The notes beneath the pieces were generated by a model. The model had not been told where the DNA came from. It ran no database searches and saw nothing but the letters and a program-made list of their open reading frames with translations. The position numbers and the translations under genes were made by a program. From a virus, in the IMG/VR virus record IMGVR_UViG_3300030098_003745, positions 8,945-63,436 of that record: DNA of 54,492 bases; one strand, given 5' to 3'. Below, piece by piece: positions 15,793 through 26,400 of this stretch (position 1 is the first letter of the stretch; the number at the start of each line of letters is the position of its first letter).

Positions 15793-17310
15793 ATGGCAAT
15801 TACAGGAGGAAGTTTGTTAAATAGTGTGCCTTCTCCACAGAAGCAAACACTACAAACAAACTACTTAGATTTTACGGGTACCACTGATGTAACGTGGGCT
15901 CAACAATACCTGCCAGACTTGATGGAAAAAGAAGCTGAGGTTTTCGGACCTAGAACAATTTCTGGTTTCCTTGCTCAAGTTGGTGCAGAAGAGGCTATGA
16001 CATCTGATCGTGTCGTTTGGTCTGAACAATCAAGATTACATTTATCTTACAAAGGTAATGTTAACTCAGCTACTGCTGGTGCTAACCCTGGTACAGGTGT
16101 AAGTAATATTTCTCAAGTAACAATTGAGGCTGATATAGATGAAACTTCAGGTTTTACAGCTGCTAATCATGGTGTTAGAGTTAACGATACTATTATCGTT
16201 GCTAACTCTGACGGTGTTTTCAAATGTTTAGTATCTGTTGTTAATGGTGCTGTACTTGACGTGCTACCTTATGGGCAGTCTGCGTTATCAGCTAATACTG
16301 TGTCAAAAGCAACAACTATATTAGTTTATGGTTCTGAATTTGGTAAAGGTATGAATTATACAGCTGCTGCTGGTACTAATAATACTACTGATCAAAGAGG
16401 TGCTAACGAGCCTGACTTTAAATCTTTTTCTAATAAACCTATTATTATGAAAGATTACTACGAAGTATCTGGTTCTGACTCTTCAAGAATTGGTTGGGTT
16501 GAAGTTTCTGCTGAAAGCGGTCAATCAGGTTACTTATGGTACTTAAAAGCTGAAGCAGACACAAGGTCTAGATTTACTGATTACATTGAAATGGCAATGT
16601 TAGAATCTGAATTTGCTGCTGCTGCTTCTGAAGTTCAAGGTTCTACTATAATACCTGGATCTACTACAGATGCTACTAACGATGCTGGAACTGAAGGTTT
16701 GTTTGCAGCTATTGAATCAAGAGGTAATGTTACTACTGGTGTGACTGGTGTTAATCCAGCTACTGATTTAGGTGAGTTCGATGCTATTTTAGCTGAGTTT
16801 GATAAACAAGGTGCTATTGAAGAATACATGATGTTTGTTAACAGATCAACTAGTTTAGCTATTGATGATATGTTAGCCTCAATGAATTCTTATGGAGCTG
16901 GCGGTACATCTTACGGTGTATTTAACAACTCTGAAGACATGGCGTTAAATTTAGGTTTTACTGGTTTTAGAAGAGGTTCTTATGATTTCTACAAATCTGA
17001 TTTCAGATACTTAAATGACAAAGCAACAAGAGGTGGTATTAATGATGCTGCTTCTGCTAACGCAATTAGAGGAGTCATGATTCCTGCTGGTACTTCATCA
17101 GTTTATGATCAAACTGTTGGACAAAGCATGAAGCGTCCTTTCTTACACGTTAGATATAGAGCTTCTCAAACTGATGACCGAAGAATGAAAACTTGGGTTA
17201 CTGGTTCTGTAGGTGCTGCTACTGCTGCTTTAGATGCAATGCAACTACATTTCTTAACTGAAAGATGTTTGATCACTCAAGGTGCTAACAACTTTATGTT
17301 AATGAAGTAA
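15793..17310 (+). CDS. Major capsid protein (HK97-like)
   Basis: A 505-residue protein directly after the scaffold and followed by the strongest terminator in the window, as expected for the most abundant virion protein. A short arm (MAITGGSLLNSVPSP) precedes WAQQYLPDLMEKEAEVFGP, a spine-helix-like segment. About residues 95-185 form an inserted beta domain (VNDTIIVANSDGVFKCLVSV). The C-terminal part contains PFLHVRYRASQTDDRRMKTW and ends with LTERCLITQGANNFMLMK, which matches my memory of crAss-like capsid proteins. The codons are rich in Ala, Gly and Thr. A separate protease gene was not found, so the arm may not be cleaved. Confidence 0.87.
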   Translation: MAITGGSLLNSVPSPQKQTLQTNYLDFTGTTDVTWAQQYLPDLMEKEAEVFGPRTISGFLAQVGAEEAMTSDRVVWSEQSRLHLSYKGNVNSATAGANPGTGVSNISQVTIEADIDETSGFTAANHGVRVNDTIIVANSDGVFKCLVSVVNGAVLDVLPYGQSALSANTVSKATTILVYGSEFGKGMNYTAAAGTNNTTDQRGANEPDFKSFSNKPIIMKDYYEVSGSDSSRIGWVEVSAESGQSGYLWYLKAEADTRSRFTDYIEMAMLESEFAAAASEVQGSTIIPGSTTDATNDAGTEGLFAAIESRGNVTTGVTGVNPATDLGEFDAILAEFDKQGAIEEYMMFVNRSTSLAIDDMLASMNSYGAGGTSYGVFNNSEDMALNLGFTGFRRGSYDFYKSDFRYLNDKATRGGINDAASANAIRGVMIPAGTSSVYDQTVGQSMKRPFLHVRYRASQTDDRRMKTWVTGSVGAATAALDAMQLHFLTERCLITQGANNFMLMK

Positions 17311-17325
17311 ACTATTTTTAAAAGA

Positions 17326-17355
17326 CCGAGGCTTCGGCCTCGGCTTTTTATTTTA
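17326..17355 (+). terminator. Intrinsic terminator after the capsid gene
   Basis: CCGAGGC, tetraloop TTCG, GCCTCGG forms a perfect GC-rich 7-base-pair stem (17326-17343), followed by CTTTTTATTTTATT. This is a textbook intrinsic terminator, 15 bases after the stop codon of the capsid gene. A TTCG loop makes the hairpin especially stable. The AT-rich stretch just downstream may hold a fresh promoter for the next gene. Confidence 0.92.
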
Positions 17356-17378
17356 TTAATTTTATTATATATTATATT
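17356..17378 (+). promoter_or_regulatory. Candidate promoter after the capsid terminator
   Basis: The 23 bases between the terminator and the next ATG contain TATATATTATATTATGG. A near-identical TATTATATTATATTATGG precedes the scaffold gene ATG at 14558. Placement between a strong terminator and a gene argues for a restart of transcription here, but the boxes are guesses in very AT-rich DNA. Confidence 0.3.
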
Positions 17379-18194
17379 ATGGCAAAAAAACAAAAAACAG
17401 AAAAGGTAGAGGTACCTGTTGTTGAAACACCAGTTGTTGAAACACCAAAACCTAAAAAAGTTGAACCTAAAAAACCTAGTTGGGAAATAAAAGATAGAGT
17501 TTATTATTTAAAAGGAGACAAAAAACCATTATCTTATATGTTAAGAAGTTCAAACATATATTGGTTTGACGAAGAAAAAGGTTATGAAAGAGAATTAAAA
17601 TATTGTCAAAATCAAAAAACTCCTTTTGTAGACGAAATGATAGGTGATCAGAGATTAGAGCATATTATTTTTAGAAACGGTACTTTATTTGTAGAAAAAG
17701 AAAAAACAGTACTACAAAAATTATTAGACGTGCATCCTCATAAAGATAAGATATATTATGAATATAATCCAGTTGAAGAAGCTGCTGAAGATATTGAAAT
17801 TTTAGAATTAGAAGCTGATGCAATAGTTATAGCTAGAGGTATAGATATTGATTTAGCAGAAGCTATTATGCGTGTAGAAGTTGGTTCTAAAGTATCAGAG
17901 ATGAGTTCTAAAGAACTTAAAAGAGATTTATTATTATTTGCTCGTAATAATCCTGCTTTATTCTTAGAATTAGCTGCTGATGACAATGTTCAACTTAGAA
18001 ACTTTGGTATTAAAGCTGTTGAGCTTGGTATTATTAAGTTATCTAATGACCAGAGAAACTTTTTATGGGGATCAAATAATAGACCTATAATGACAGTTCC
18101 TTTTGATGAGCATCCATACACTGCTTTAGCGCATTGGTTTAAAACTGATGAAGGTATGGAAATATATGCAAATATAGAAAAAAGATTAAATTAA
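17379..18194 (+). CDS. Putative head-completion protein, 271 aa
   Basis: I do not recognise a named family. Residues 1-33 are a Lys/Pro/Val-rich linker with a repeat (VPVVETPVVETPKPKK). Two beta-rich segments follow (KDRVYYLKGDKKPLSYMLRS, EHIIFRNGTLFVEKEKTV), then a helical domain (residues 125-225, with ELKRDLLLFARNNPALFLEL and FGIKAVELGIIKL), and an end with RPIMTVPFDEHPYTALAHWF. It is the first gene after the capsid terminator, where phages usually place connector or decoration proteins. A structural role is likely; the exact one is unknown. Confidence 0.6.
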   Translation: MAKKQKTEKVEVPVVETPVVETPKPKKVEPKKPSWEIKDRVYYLKGDKKPLSYMLRSSNIYWFDEEKGYERELKYCQNQKTPFVDEMIGDQRLEHIIFRNGTLFVEKEKTVLQKLLDVHPHKDKIYYEYNPVEEAAEDIEILELEADAIVIARGIDIDLAEAIMRVEVGSKVSEMSSKELKRDLLLFARNNPALFLELAADDNVQLRNFGIKAVELGIIKLSNDQRNFLWGSNNRPIMTVPFDEHPYTALAHWFKTDEGMEIYANIEKRLN

Positions 18195-18210
18195 TCTAAC
18201 TGTAGTGGTG

Positions 18211-18228
18211 ATCGCCCTACGGGGCGAT
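18211..18228 (+). terminator. Hairpin with TACG loop
   Basis: ATCGCCC, loop TACG, GGGCGAT forms a perfect 7-base-pair, GC-rich stem in the 57-base gap between two genes. It is followed by TACAAGCTACAAAAATTTTT, in which the T-run begins about 15 bases after the stem, so it may be a weak terminator or a transcript-processing or stability element. Confidence 0.5.
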
Positions 18229-18251
18229 TACAAGCTACAAAAATTTTTAAC

Positions 18252-18440
18252 ATGAATACGAATAATTTACCAAATTACATTAAAAAATCTAGGGGCTTAG
18301 GAGATACAATACATAAGTTTACAAAAGCAACAGGTATTCATAGTTTAGCGCAAATGAGCGCAAGAGCTGTTGGAAAAAAAGATTGTGGCTGTAAAAAAAG
18401 ACAAGAAGCTTTAAATAAAGCTTTTCCATATAAAAAATAA
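18252..18440 (+). CDS. Small basic Cys protein, 62 aa
   Basis: A short Lys-rich protein with a pair of cysteines in the motif DCGCKKRQEALNKAFPY (44-60). The first half is an amphipathic helix region (GDTIHKFTKATGIHSLAQMS). Small proteins ending in a GCKKRQ-type motif occur near tail-connector genes of Bacteroidota phages in my recollection, but no function is known to me. It follows the hairpin at 18211 and precedes the adaptor genes by five bases. Confidence 0.6.
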   Translation: MNTNNLPNYIKKSRGLGDTIHKFTKATGIHSLAQMSARAVGKKDCGCKKRQEALNKAFPYKK

Positions 18441-18445
18441 TAAAA

Positions 18446-19144
18446 ATGGTAAATATAGATACTGTATATCAAAGAGTTTTAGCTTTAGCAAACAAAGAGC
18501 AAAGAGGTTATATAACACCTTTAGAATTTAATTTGCATGCAAATCAAGCTCAACAACAAATATTTGAACAATACTTTTACGATTTAGATATAGCTAAACA
18601 AGTACCTACAGATACAACTTCTACTTCAGATATGATAGAGTTGATTGAAAATAAACTAGCGCCTTTTACAACAGTGCAAACTGTTATAAATGGATCTAAT
18701 TATCCTGATAATTATAGAACAGGCAGTGTTTATGTTCAAAGTAATACTGTAATTCATGAGGCTGAATTAGTAGAAACTAACGAAGCAAAAAATTATCTTT
18801 ATTCTCAATTTCATAGACGAGGTTTATTTAGAAACCCAATATATATCAAAAGTAGTTCTAGCGGTTCTGATATAGAAGTATACGATCACAACGGCATAGT
18901 AACAACCAATGTTACTTGTGAAATAATATCTAGACCTAACAAAGCTGAATGGGGTTATGATGTTATAAATGAAAAAGCTTTATACAACGCTAGTAGAGCA
19001 ACTAATTTTGAATTACACGAGTCTGAAGAAACAGAATTGGTTTATAAAATATTAACTTTAGCCGGTATAACAATAAATAAACCAGGACTAGCGCAAACAG
19101 GTATTGCTTTAGACACGGCAAAAATACAACAAGAAAAACAATAA
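18446..19144 (+). CDS. Putative head-tail adaptor or stabilisation protein, 232 aa
   Basis: A helical N-terminus with YQRVLALANKEQRGYITPLE and FNLHANQAQQQIFEQYFYDL leads into a beta-rich middle (PDNYRTGSVYVQSNTVIHEA) and a C-terminal helix (ETELVYKILTLAGITI). This pattern (a helix bundle that packs against the portal ring, then a beta domain) and the place before the adaptor and tail genes fit a head-tail connector or portal-stabilising protein. Three bases separate it from the next gene. Confidence 0.6.
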   Translation: MVNIDTVYQRVLALANKEQRGYITPLEFNLHANQAQQQIFEQYFYDLDIAKQVPTDTTSTSDMIELIENKLAPFTTVQTVINGSNYPDNYRTGSVYVQSNTVIHEAELVETNEAKNYLYSQFHRRGLFRNPIYIKSSSSGSDIEVYDHNGIVTTNVTCEIISRPNKAEWGYDVINEKALYNASRATNFELHESEETELVYKILTLAGITINKPGLAQTGIALDTAKIQQEKQ

Positions 19145-19147
19145 AAT

Positions 19148-20479
19148 ATGCCACACGGATTATTAGGAAATCAAGGAATTAGCCAACAACAATATTACGA
19201 CAACTTAATTGGATTTGGTTCATATCAATTTATTACTTTAGAAGAAGTTATAAATAATTTTACAGCAACTTATATTGGCGAAGGAAAATTATTACAAAAA
19301 ACTCTTAGAGCTGACGTTAGCTTTCACGCTCATAGAGCTCTTCAAGAATTATCTTATGATACTTTAAAATCTTGTAAAACTCAAGAAATAGAAATACCAC
19401 CTAGTTTAACAATGCCTTTACCCCAGGACTATGTTAACTATGTTAAATTGTCTTGGAGTGATGATGCTGGTATACAACATGTCATATATCCAACTAGTAA
19501 AACCTCAAATCCACATCCAATACAACAAAATTCTGAAGGTGATTATAAATTAACAGCTATAGGCACGCTTGTAGATGGTTCTGATTCTATAACACTTGAT
19601 AATTCTTATACTGATGTTTTTGTTGGCATGCCTGTGTCTGCTGCTAACATACCAGTTGGTACAACTGTTAAAGCAACGTCAACTGTTAATGGTATAACAA
19701 CTATAACTATAAGTAATAATGCTACATTTAGTGGAGATGAAACTTTAACTTTTTCTAGTACTGATGGAGATTTATTAATGCAAAGATCTTCTTCTGAAGT
19801 TGTAACAGGTTTGTCTTGGACTTCTGGTGAAGATAAAATAACAGCTTCTTCATCAGATTCTATTGGTAATTTATCTATAGGTATGTTAGTTTCACATGAC
19901 GACTTTATTACTGGTACTACTATAATAGATATACAAGGTGCTGTTATAACAACGTCTAGTTCAGCAGCAGTCACTGGTACAGCTGAAAATGTAAATTTTT
20001 TATCAACAGATAAAATATCAGACACTTGGTCCAAATTTAAATCACATACTCCTTCAGAAAACAATATAAATGATTATCAAGATTATCAAAACGATATTTA
20101 TTGGCCAAATGAAGGTAAAAGATATGGTTTAGACCCACAACATGCTCAAGTAAACGGTAGTTATTATATAGATTGTAAAACTAGTTTAATTCATTTTAGC
20201 TCTAATTTATCTGGAAAAACTGTGATATTAGAATATATAAGTGACAGCGTAGGTACACACGGAGAAATGATTGTACCTAAACTAGCTGAAGAAGCTATAT
20301 ACAAATGGATAATTTACGGTTGTTTATCAGCTAAAATAGGTGTTCCAGAATATATAATAAGAAGATTTAAAAAAGAAAGATTTGCTGAAACAAGAAAAGC
20401 AAAATTAAGACTTTCTAACATCAAACTAGAAGAAATTACTCAAATATTAAGAGGTAAATCAAAACAAATTAAACATTAA
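19148..20479 (+). CDS. Tail tubular A-like adaptor protein
   Basis: At the N-terminus are helices (ITLEEVINNFTATYIGEGKL; FHAHRALQELSYD) followed by IPPSLTMPLPQDYVNYVKLS. The C-terminal part has RYGLDPQHAQVNGSYYID, a strand pair, then EMIVPKLAEEAIYKWIIYG and the basic helix RRFKKERFAETRKAKLRLSN. This layout is that of gatekeeper or tail-tube adaptor proteins (T7 gp11-like) that bind the portal. Between them, about residues 135-285, two inserted beta modules repeat VGMPVSAANIPVGTTVKAT and TTITISNNATFSGDETLTFS in related form. The same module occurs at 7241. Length 443 against about 200 for T7 gp11 is due to these insertions. Confidence 0.7.
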   Translation: MPHGLLGNQGISQQQYYDNLIGFGSYQFITLEEVINNFTATYIGEGKLLQKTLRADVSFHAHRALQELSYDTLKSCKTQEIEIPPSLTMPLPQDYVNYVKLSWSDDAGIQHVIYPTSKTSNPHPIQQNSEGDYKLTAIGTLVDGSDSITLDNSYTDVFVGMPVSAANIPVGTTVKATSTVNGITTITISNNATFSGDETLTFSSTDGDLLMQRSSSEVVTGLSWTSGEDKITASSSDSIGNLSIGMLVSHDDFITGTTIIDIQGAVITTSSSAAVTGTAENVNFLSTDKISDTWSKFKSHTPSENNINDYQDYQNDIYWPNEGKRYGLDPQHAQVNGSYYIDCKTSLIHFSSNLSGKTVILEYISDSVGTHGEMIVPKLAEEAIYKWIIYGCLSAKIGVPEYIIRRFKKERFAETRKAKLRLSNIKLEEITQILRGKSKQIKH

Positions 20480-20483
20480 TTAA

Positions 20484-23400
20484 ATGCCGGATTTAAATCA
20501 CAGGTTTCAAACAGGTCGTATGAACAAAGACCTGGACGAAAGACTAGTTCCAAACGGAGAGTATAGAGATGCAATGAACGCGCAAGTATCTACTACTGAC
20601 GATTCTGATATTGGTTCTTTGCAGAATATTATGGGTAATTTAGATATTTCATCTGCTTTTTTTATAGATCAAAACGGAGATGTTGTACCTACTACTACTT
20701 TAGAAACTTATGGTTTTTATTGTGTTGGAAGTATTCTTGATGAAAAAACTGATAGATTATATTGGCTAGTTTCCGGTGCTGGTATTGATTTTATAGCTGA
20801 ATATGATTACAACACAAAAAAAGTTTCACCAATTGTAGTTGATATATTTCAACCTTCTTTGCCACCAGGAGCAAATGGTAGAATTTTAAACTATGACAAA
20901 AGTTATTTAATAACAGGTATTAATATAGTAGATGAAACTTTATTTTGGACAGATAATAATACAGAGCCAAAAAGAATAAACATACCTCAAATAAGAATAG
21001 GTACTACAAACTTTTTTACTCATACAGAGTTTTTTATTCCTAATCCTTTTAAACCTCAAGCTAATACTATACCTTTTGTTTCTGTTGGTGATTTAAAAGA
21101 AGAGCATATAACAGTAATTAAAAAAAGTCCTCAAATAGCGCCTACGCTAGAAATGAAAAACACTTCACGTGAAGATCAGGTTGGATCTGGTCCAATAATA
21201 GGTGAAATACAAACAACGCTAGGTAGTGGTGCAACTCCTTTTGATATAACAAACTGGTATGATTATAATGATCAACAACCAAAAATAAATAGTACATTTG
21301 ATGTTACTTTTGACACAGATCCAGATTTTAAGATAGATGATATATTAATTATAGAATCTTTTGATGCTAGTACATCTACACTTAAAAAAACAAAAATATT
21401 AGTACAAATTGTTGCTAGTAATAATTATCCTAACATAGTTTATTCTAGTGGAAGATTATCATGTACAGTAGAGCTATTAAGCTGGGATAATTCTATAGAT
21501 TTATCTGATACTCAATTTAATGTTTATCTTTCTCAAGAAAAAGCTCTTTTTGAATTTAGATTTCCTAGATTTGCTACTAGATATAAATATAAAGATGGCG
21601 AGTATTCTTCTTTTTCACCATTTTCAGAAGTAGCTTTTTTACCTGGAGAATATGATTATTTACCTAAAGAAGGTTATAATTTAGCAATGGTAAATAGAGT
21701 TAGACAGCTTGGTGTTTGTAAATTTATAGATAAACACGCTATACCAGATGATGTTGTTTCTATAGATGTATTATACAAAGAGTCAGACTCTCCATCTGTT
21801 TTTTCTATTAAAACAATAGATAAGATCACGCCTTATTGGTCTAATCCACAAGGTACAGAATATGACTCTTGGAACGCTATATCACCTACAGGATTACGAA
21901 CAGCTTGGGATAACATGCACGGTTATGTAGATGTTCAAGCTGAAATGATACACTCTTTATTGCCTTCAAATCAACTTTTAAGAAACTATGATAACGTGCC
22001 TAGAAAAGCCTTAGCACAAGAAGTTATAGGTAATAGATTAGTTTACGCAAATTATTTGCAAAACTTTAATATGTCTTCTTCTAAAACTTACAATTCAGAA
22101 GCACTTCGTGATGCTACCGGTGTTAAAAGATTTAGACCATCAAACAATATAACGACTGATTTAAAACTTAATTATAAATCTTTATCTATAAATGATAATA
22201 CTAGTTTAATACCAGAACAATTAGATGCTGGTAACGCTTATAATTATAAGTCTGCTAAAACAATAAAATCTCTTAGAACATATCAATTAGGTGTTATTTA
22301 TATTGACGAATATGGTAGAGAAACACCTGTTTTTTCTACATCAAAAAATAATGCTAATACAACATACGTATCTAAAACTTCAGCACCACAACAAACAAAA
22401 CTTCAAGCGCAGATATTAAACGCTAAACCTGATTTTGCAAAATCATTTAAATTTTTAGTTAAAGAAACTACAAGTGAGTATTATAATTTAGCTATGGATC
22501 GTTGGTATCCAGCTGAAGATGGTAATATATGGCTTTCTTTTCCTTCTTCTGATAGAAACAAAGTAGATTTAGAAACGTTTTTAATTCTTAAAAAAGCTCA
22601 TGAATCAAATGAGCCTGTTACAAACAAAGCGAGATATAAAATACTAGATATAGAAAATGAAGCGCCTGCTTTTATAAAAACAAAAAGAACACCGGTTAGA
22701 ACTATAACCGACGGTTTTGTTCAAGATGCAGCTGGTAATAATGTAGCTTCTATTTTTATGGTTGGTAGTCCAACAGCTCCTGGTACTGAAAATAGTTCTT
22801 ATCCTTTTACAGGAGGAAGATTTATAGATATACACAAAGACTTTGCCGAAGCTGTTCAAAATGCTTATGACGAGAGTTTAGCTGCTGATATAGCTAGTGG
22901 TGGTACTAGGTTTCAGTTTAGAATTATAAGCTCGCAAGAAGGAGCTTCTAATTGGTATGATCTTAAATCTGTGGAAATTTCAACAGCTAACGATGATTAT
23001 ATAAGATTTAGACCTACAAAAGAATTTGGAGTTGATATGGGTATAACAACTATTTTTGACACTCAAATATCTCCTACTGAACCAGCTTATAGTGGTAATA
23101 GAATAGAATTTATAACTAGACAAGAAAAAAATCTTCCAGAGTTTGAAGGTAGATTTTTTGTAAAAATATTAAAAGACGCAACACTAACACAAAATATTTT
23201 AGGTTACGAAGTAACTACAGGCGCATATTCAGTAAGTCAATCTATAAAATCTCAATATATAAATCCTAATTCACCAGCTGCTGTAACAGGAAGTGTTTAT
23301 GACCCTGGCACTGCTATCGGTGCTTCAAGCTGGTACGGTGTAGTTGCCAACGGTAATACAAGTTTAGTTTCTGTAGATAATGACAATAACGACAACGGAT

Positions 23401-26400
23401 ATGGTGCGCCAGGTGGTAATTTTGACGATGGTGTTGGTCAGGACTATTGGGAGTTGGCTGGTAAAACAGAAAATAATGAAAGTCAGTCTAGTGGATGGTT
23501 TATAGATAGTATAGAAGGTTTTAGAGCTTATGAGTCTAATAATAAGTATTTTGTATCACCATCGTCTAACTATGCAAATAGTTCATATTTAAGCATAACT
23601 ACAAGCATGCACATGGATGGATTAGCATCTTACCATAGTGATGGATCTATAAAAACTCACAATGATCTCTATGATTCAGGTGACCCAAAAAGTGCTTTTG
23701 ATAATGCCCACCCTGGTTATAACTATGGTCAACCTCAAAGGCCTCAACAAATGATGCAATTAATTGGAGATGGTACAAATCACATTAGTGGAGGGCAAGG
23801 TGGACCAAGCGGTGGTTATTTAGAAAATCCGCTTGTAAAAACACCAATAGAAACTAACGTTACATTTAATCCTTTTAATACCGCTTATCCTGGTACTTCT
23901 GTTATTAGAAGAGCACCAATTTCTGATGGAGGTGGTATATTGCCTGGCGTTGGTATTTCAGAAAACAATATGTCAAATAAAAATAGTGCTTTAATTACTC
24001 TTTCTTTCGCTGGTACTAATCAGTTAAATAAACCAGTAGAAGATTTTGATAGTTTAAGTAATGTTAAATCTTATTTTACAATTGCCGATAACGCAAATGA
24101 TTACGTTGATCAAACTTTATTTATAAACACTATAACTAGCCCTGGAGCTATATGGAGATGGAAAGAAGATCCAGGTCAAGTTGTTTACAGAACACTACCG
24201 CTTGATGCTGCTAGCACTTCTTTCGGTACTAACGCTTCTATATGGGCAGCAAACGAATTTGATACAATAGATAATTATCCTGGTGTTTCTCTTTATAATT
24301 ACGCTTATATTTCTGATTATTCCGCAACACATACAAGATCGGCTCGGGCTTATTTATTTAATCCTCTTAGTTGGAGTTGGTTTTTATTCGGTAGTGGAAC
24401 TTATGAAATGAATAATTTAGCTTCTTATGGTTTAAGAAATTACCAAGAGCATTACAAAGGCGCTCTTCCAGTAGATGCTAGTAATTTTCTTGTTCAGAGA
24501 GAATATAACCAAAGAGATTTACAAGTGGTACAAGAAGGACTAGATCATTTTGGTTTTTACGGTAATAGAAAAAGATATCCTACTTTTACAAGTAAATGGA
24601 ACTCCGCTAGCAACAAAAGAAGACGTTTTACTATTCACTGTGCCGTTTTTCCACAAGGAGGCTTAACTGGAACAGAAGGTGTAGGTGGTGTTAGTCCTCA
24701 CTTTTACAAGCCTACAAACAATCCTAATAACGCACCGCATTTTGATCAAAATGGAGATGTTTTAACTACACTTCCTTCTACACCAGCACCGGGTATACGT
24801 CCAGATGGCATGTATTCTGGTTATGATATGACAGGTGGTGCTTCTGGTGGTGTATATTATACTTTAAATAGTAATAATTTTACTGATATTCCAAAGTTAA
24901 AAATGCAAGATGGATCTGGTAATATTAGCCCAGCGCCTGGAAGTGTTACATGGCAGTTATTAGAATCCTATACTCCAGACGGTTTAGATGAAGGTTATTT
25001 TACTTTAAATCCTGCTGTTTGGGAAACAGAACCAAAAGATAATTTAGGACTTGAAATATATCACGAAGTTGGACAAGTGTATCCTACGGAATTAACAAGA
25101 GAAACTTTATCAAACTACATAGGCCCTATACATCCACAACCTATAAAAAACCCTGTTGTAACTTGTTTTGACACAAACGGAAATAAAATAAATTTAAATA
25201 CTGCAGCTAATAATACTAATGATGATACTGATATTAGAGTTTCTAGTGTTACAACTTTCAATGATCAAGTTTTTGTGTATCTTATAGATGTAAATTATAA
25301 CCCATTAAATGGTGCTATTGGAAGTGGACAAATTATTCCATCAGCAAGACATTTACTAGTTTTTACAAGGCCTGATGGAAGCTCTACGAGTGTTCAAATT
25401 AAAAGCGTAGTGTCTCCTGGTAATTCAAACAAATACGAACTTTTTACTGATGTTCACAATTACAGGATGACACTTCCGTTTTTTAATGCTTATTCGTTTG
25501 GTAATGGTGTTGAATCTAATCGTATTAGAGATGACTTTAATCAAGTTACTATAGACAAAGGACCTAAAGTTTCTGCTGTGCTTGAAGAACCTTATAAAGA
25601 AGAACGTAGAAGCAGCGGGCTTATATACTCTGGTATATATAATTCTATTAGTGGTATTAATAATTTAAATCAATTTATACAAGCAGAAAAAATAACTAAA
25701 GACTTAAACCCTAGTCACGGTAGCATACAAAAACTTTTTGCTAGAAATACAGATTTAGTAACTTTTTGTGAAGACAAAGTGTTTAAAATACTAGCAAATA
25801 AAGACGCTTTGTTTAACGCTGATGGTAATCCGCAATTAACAGCTACAGAAAATGTTTTAGGTCAAACTGTACCTTTTGCTGGTGATTACGGTATTTCAAC
25901 AAACCCTGAGTCTTTTGCTTATGATAATTATAGATTATATTTTTCAGATAGAACAAGAGGTACAGTTTTGAGATTATCTATGGACGGTTTAACACCTATA
26001 TCACAATATGGTATGTCTAAATGGTTTGCTGATAACTTGCCAGAAGCTGGTAGAGTAATAGGTAGTTTTGACGACAAGAAAAAAGAATATAATATTAGTT
26101 TAGATTATACTAGCTATGAAAGCTTGCCAGTAGGTATTTTAAGTACACCACAATTTACTTTTGCTCCTGCAGGACAACCGACTCCACCGCCTACTTACGC
26201 GCCTGTAAACGTTTTAACTGCTACTTATAAAGAAGCTAACAAAATACAAGTTGGTGACACTATATACGGCGCTGGTATACCTGTTGGTACTATAGTTACT
26301 TCTAAGATAAATTTAGGTGGAGGTTTGTATAAAATAAATATAAACAATACTCCAGACCAAAATGATGTTAGTGTTTTAGGAAATCCAATACCTTATGGTA

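Noticed and set aside
19606-20064. A 152-codon leftward frame inside the adaptor gene
   Set aside because: It is the antisense image of the repetitive beta modules and has no independent features.
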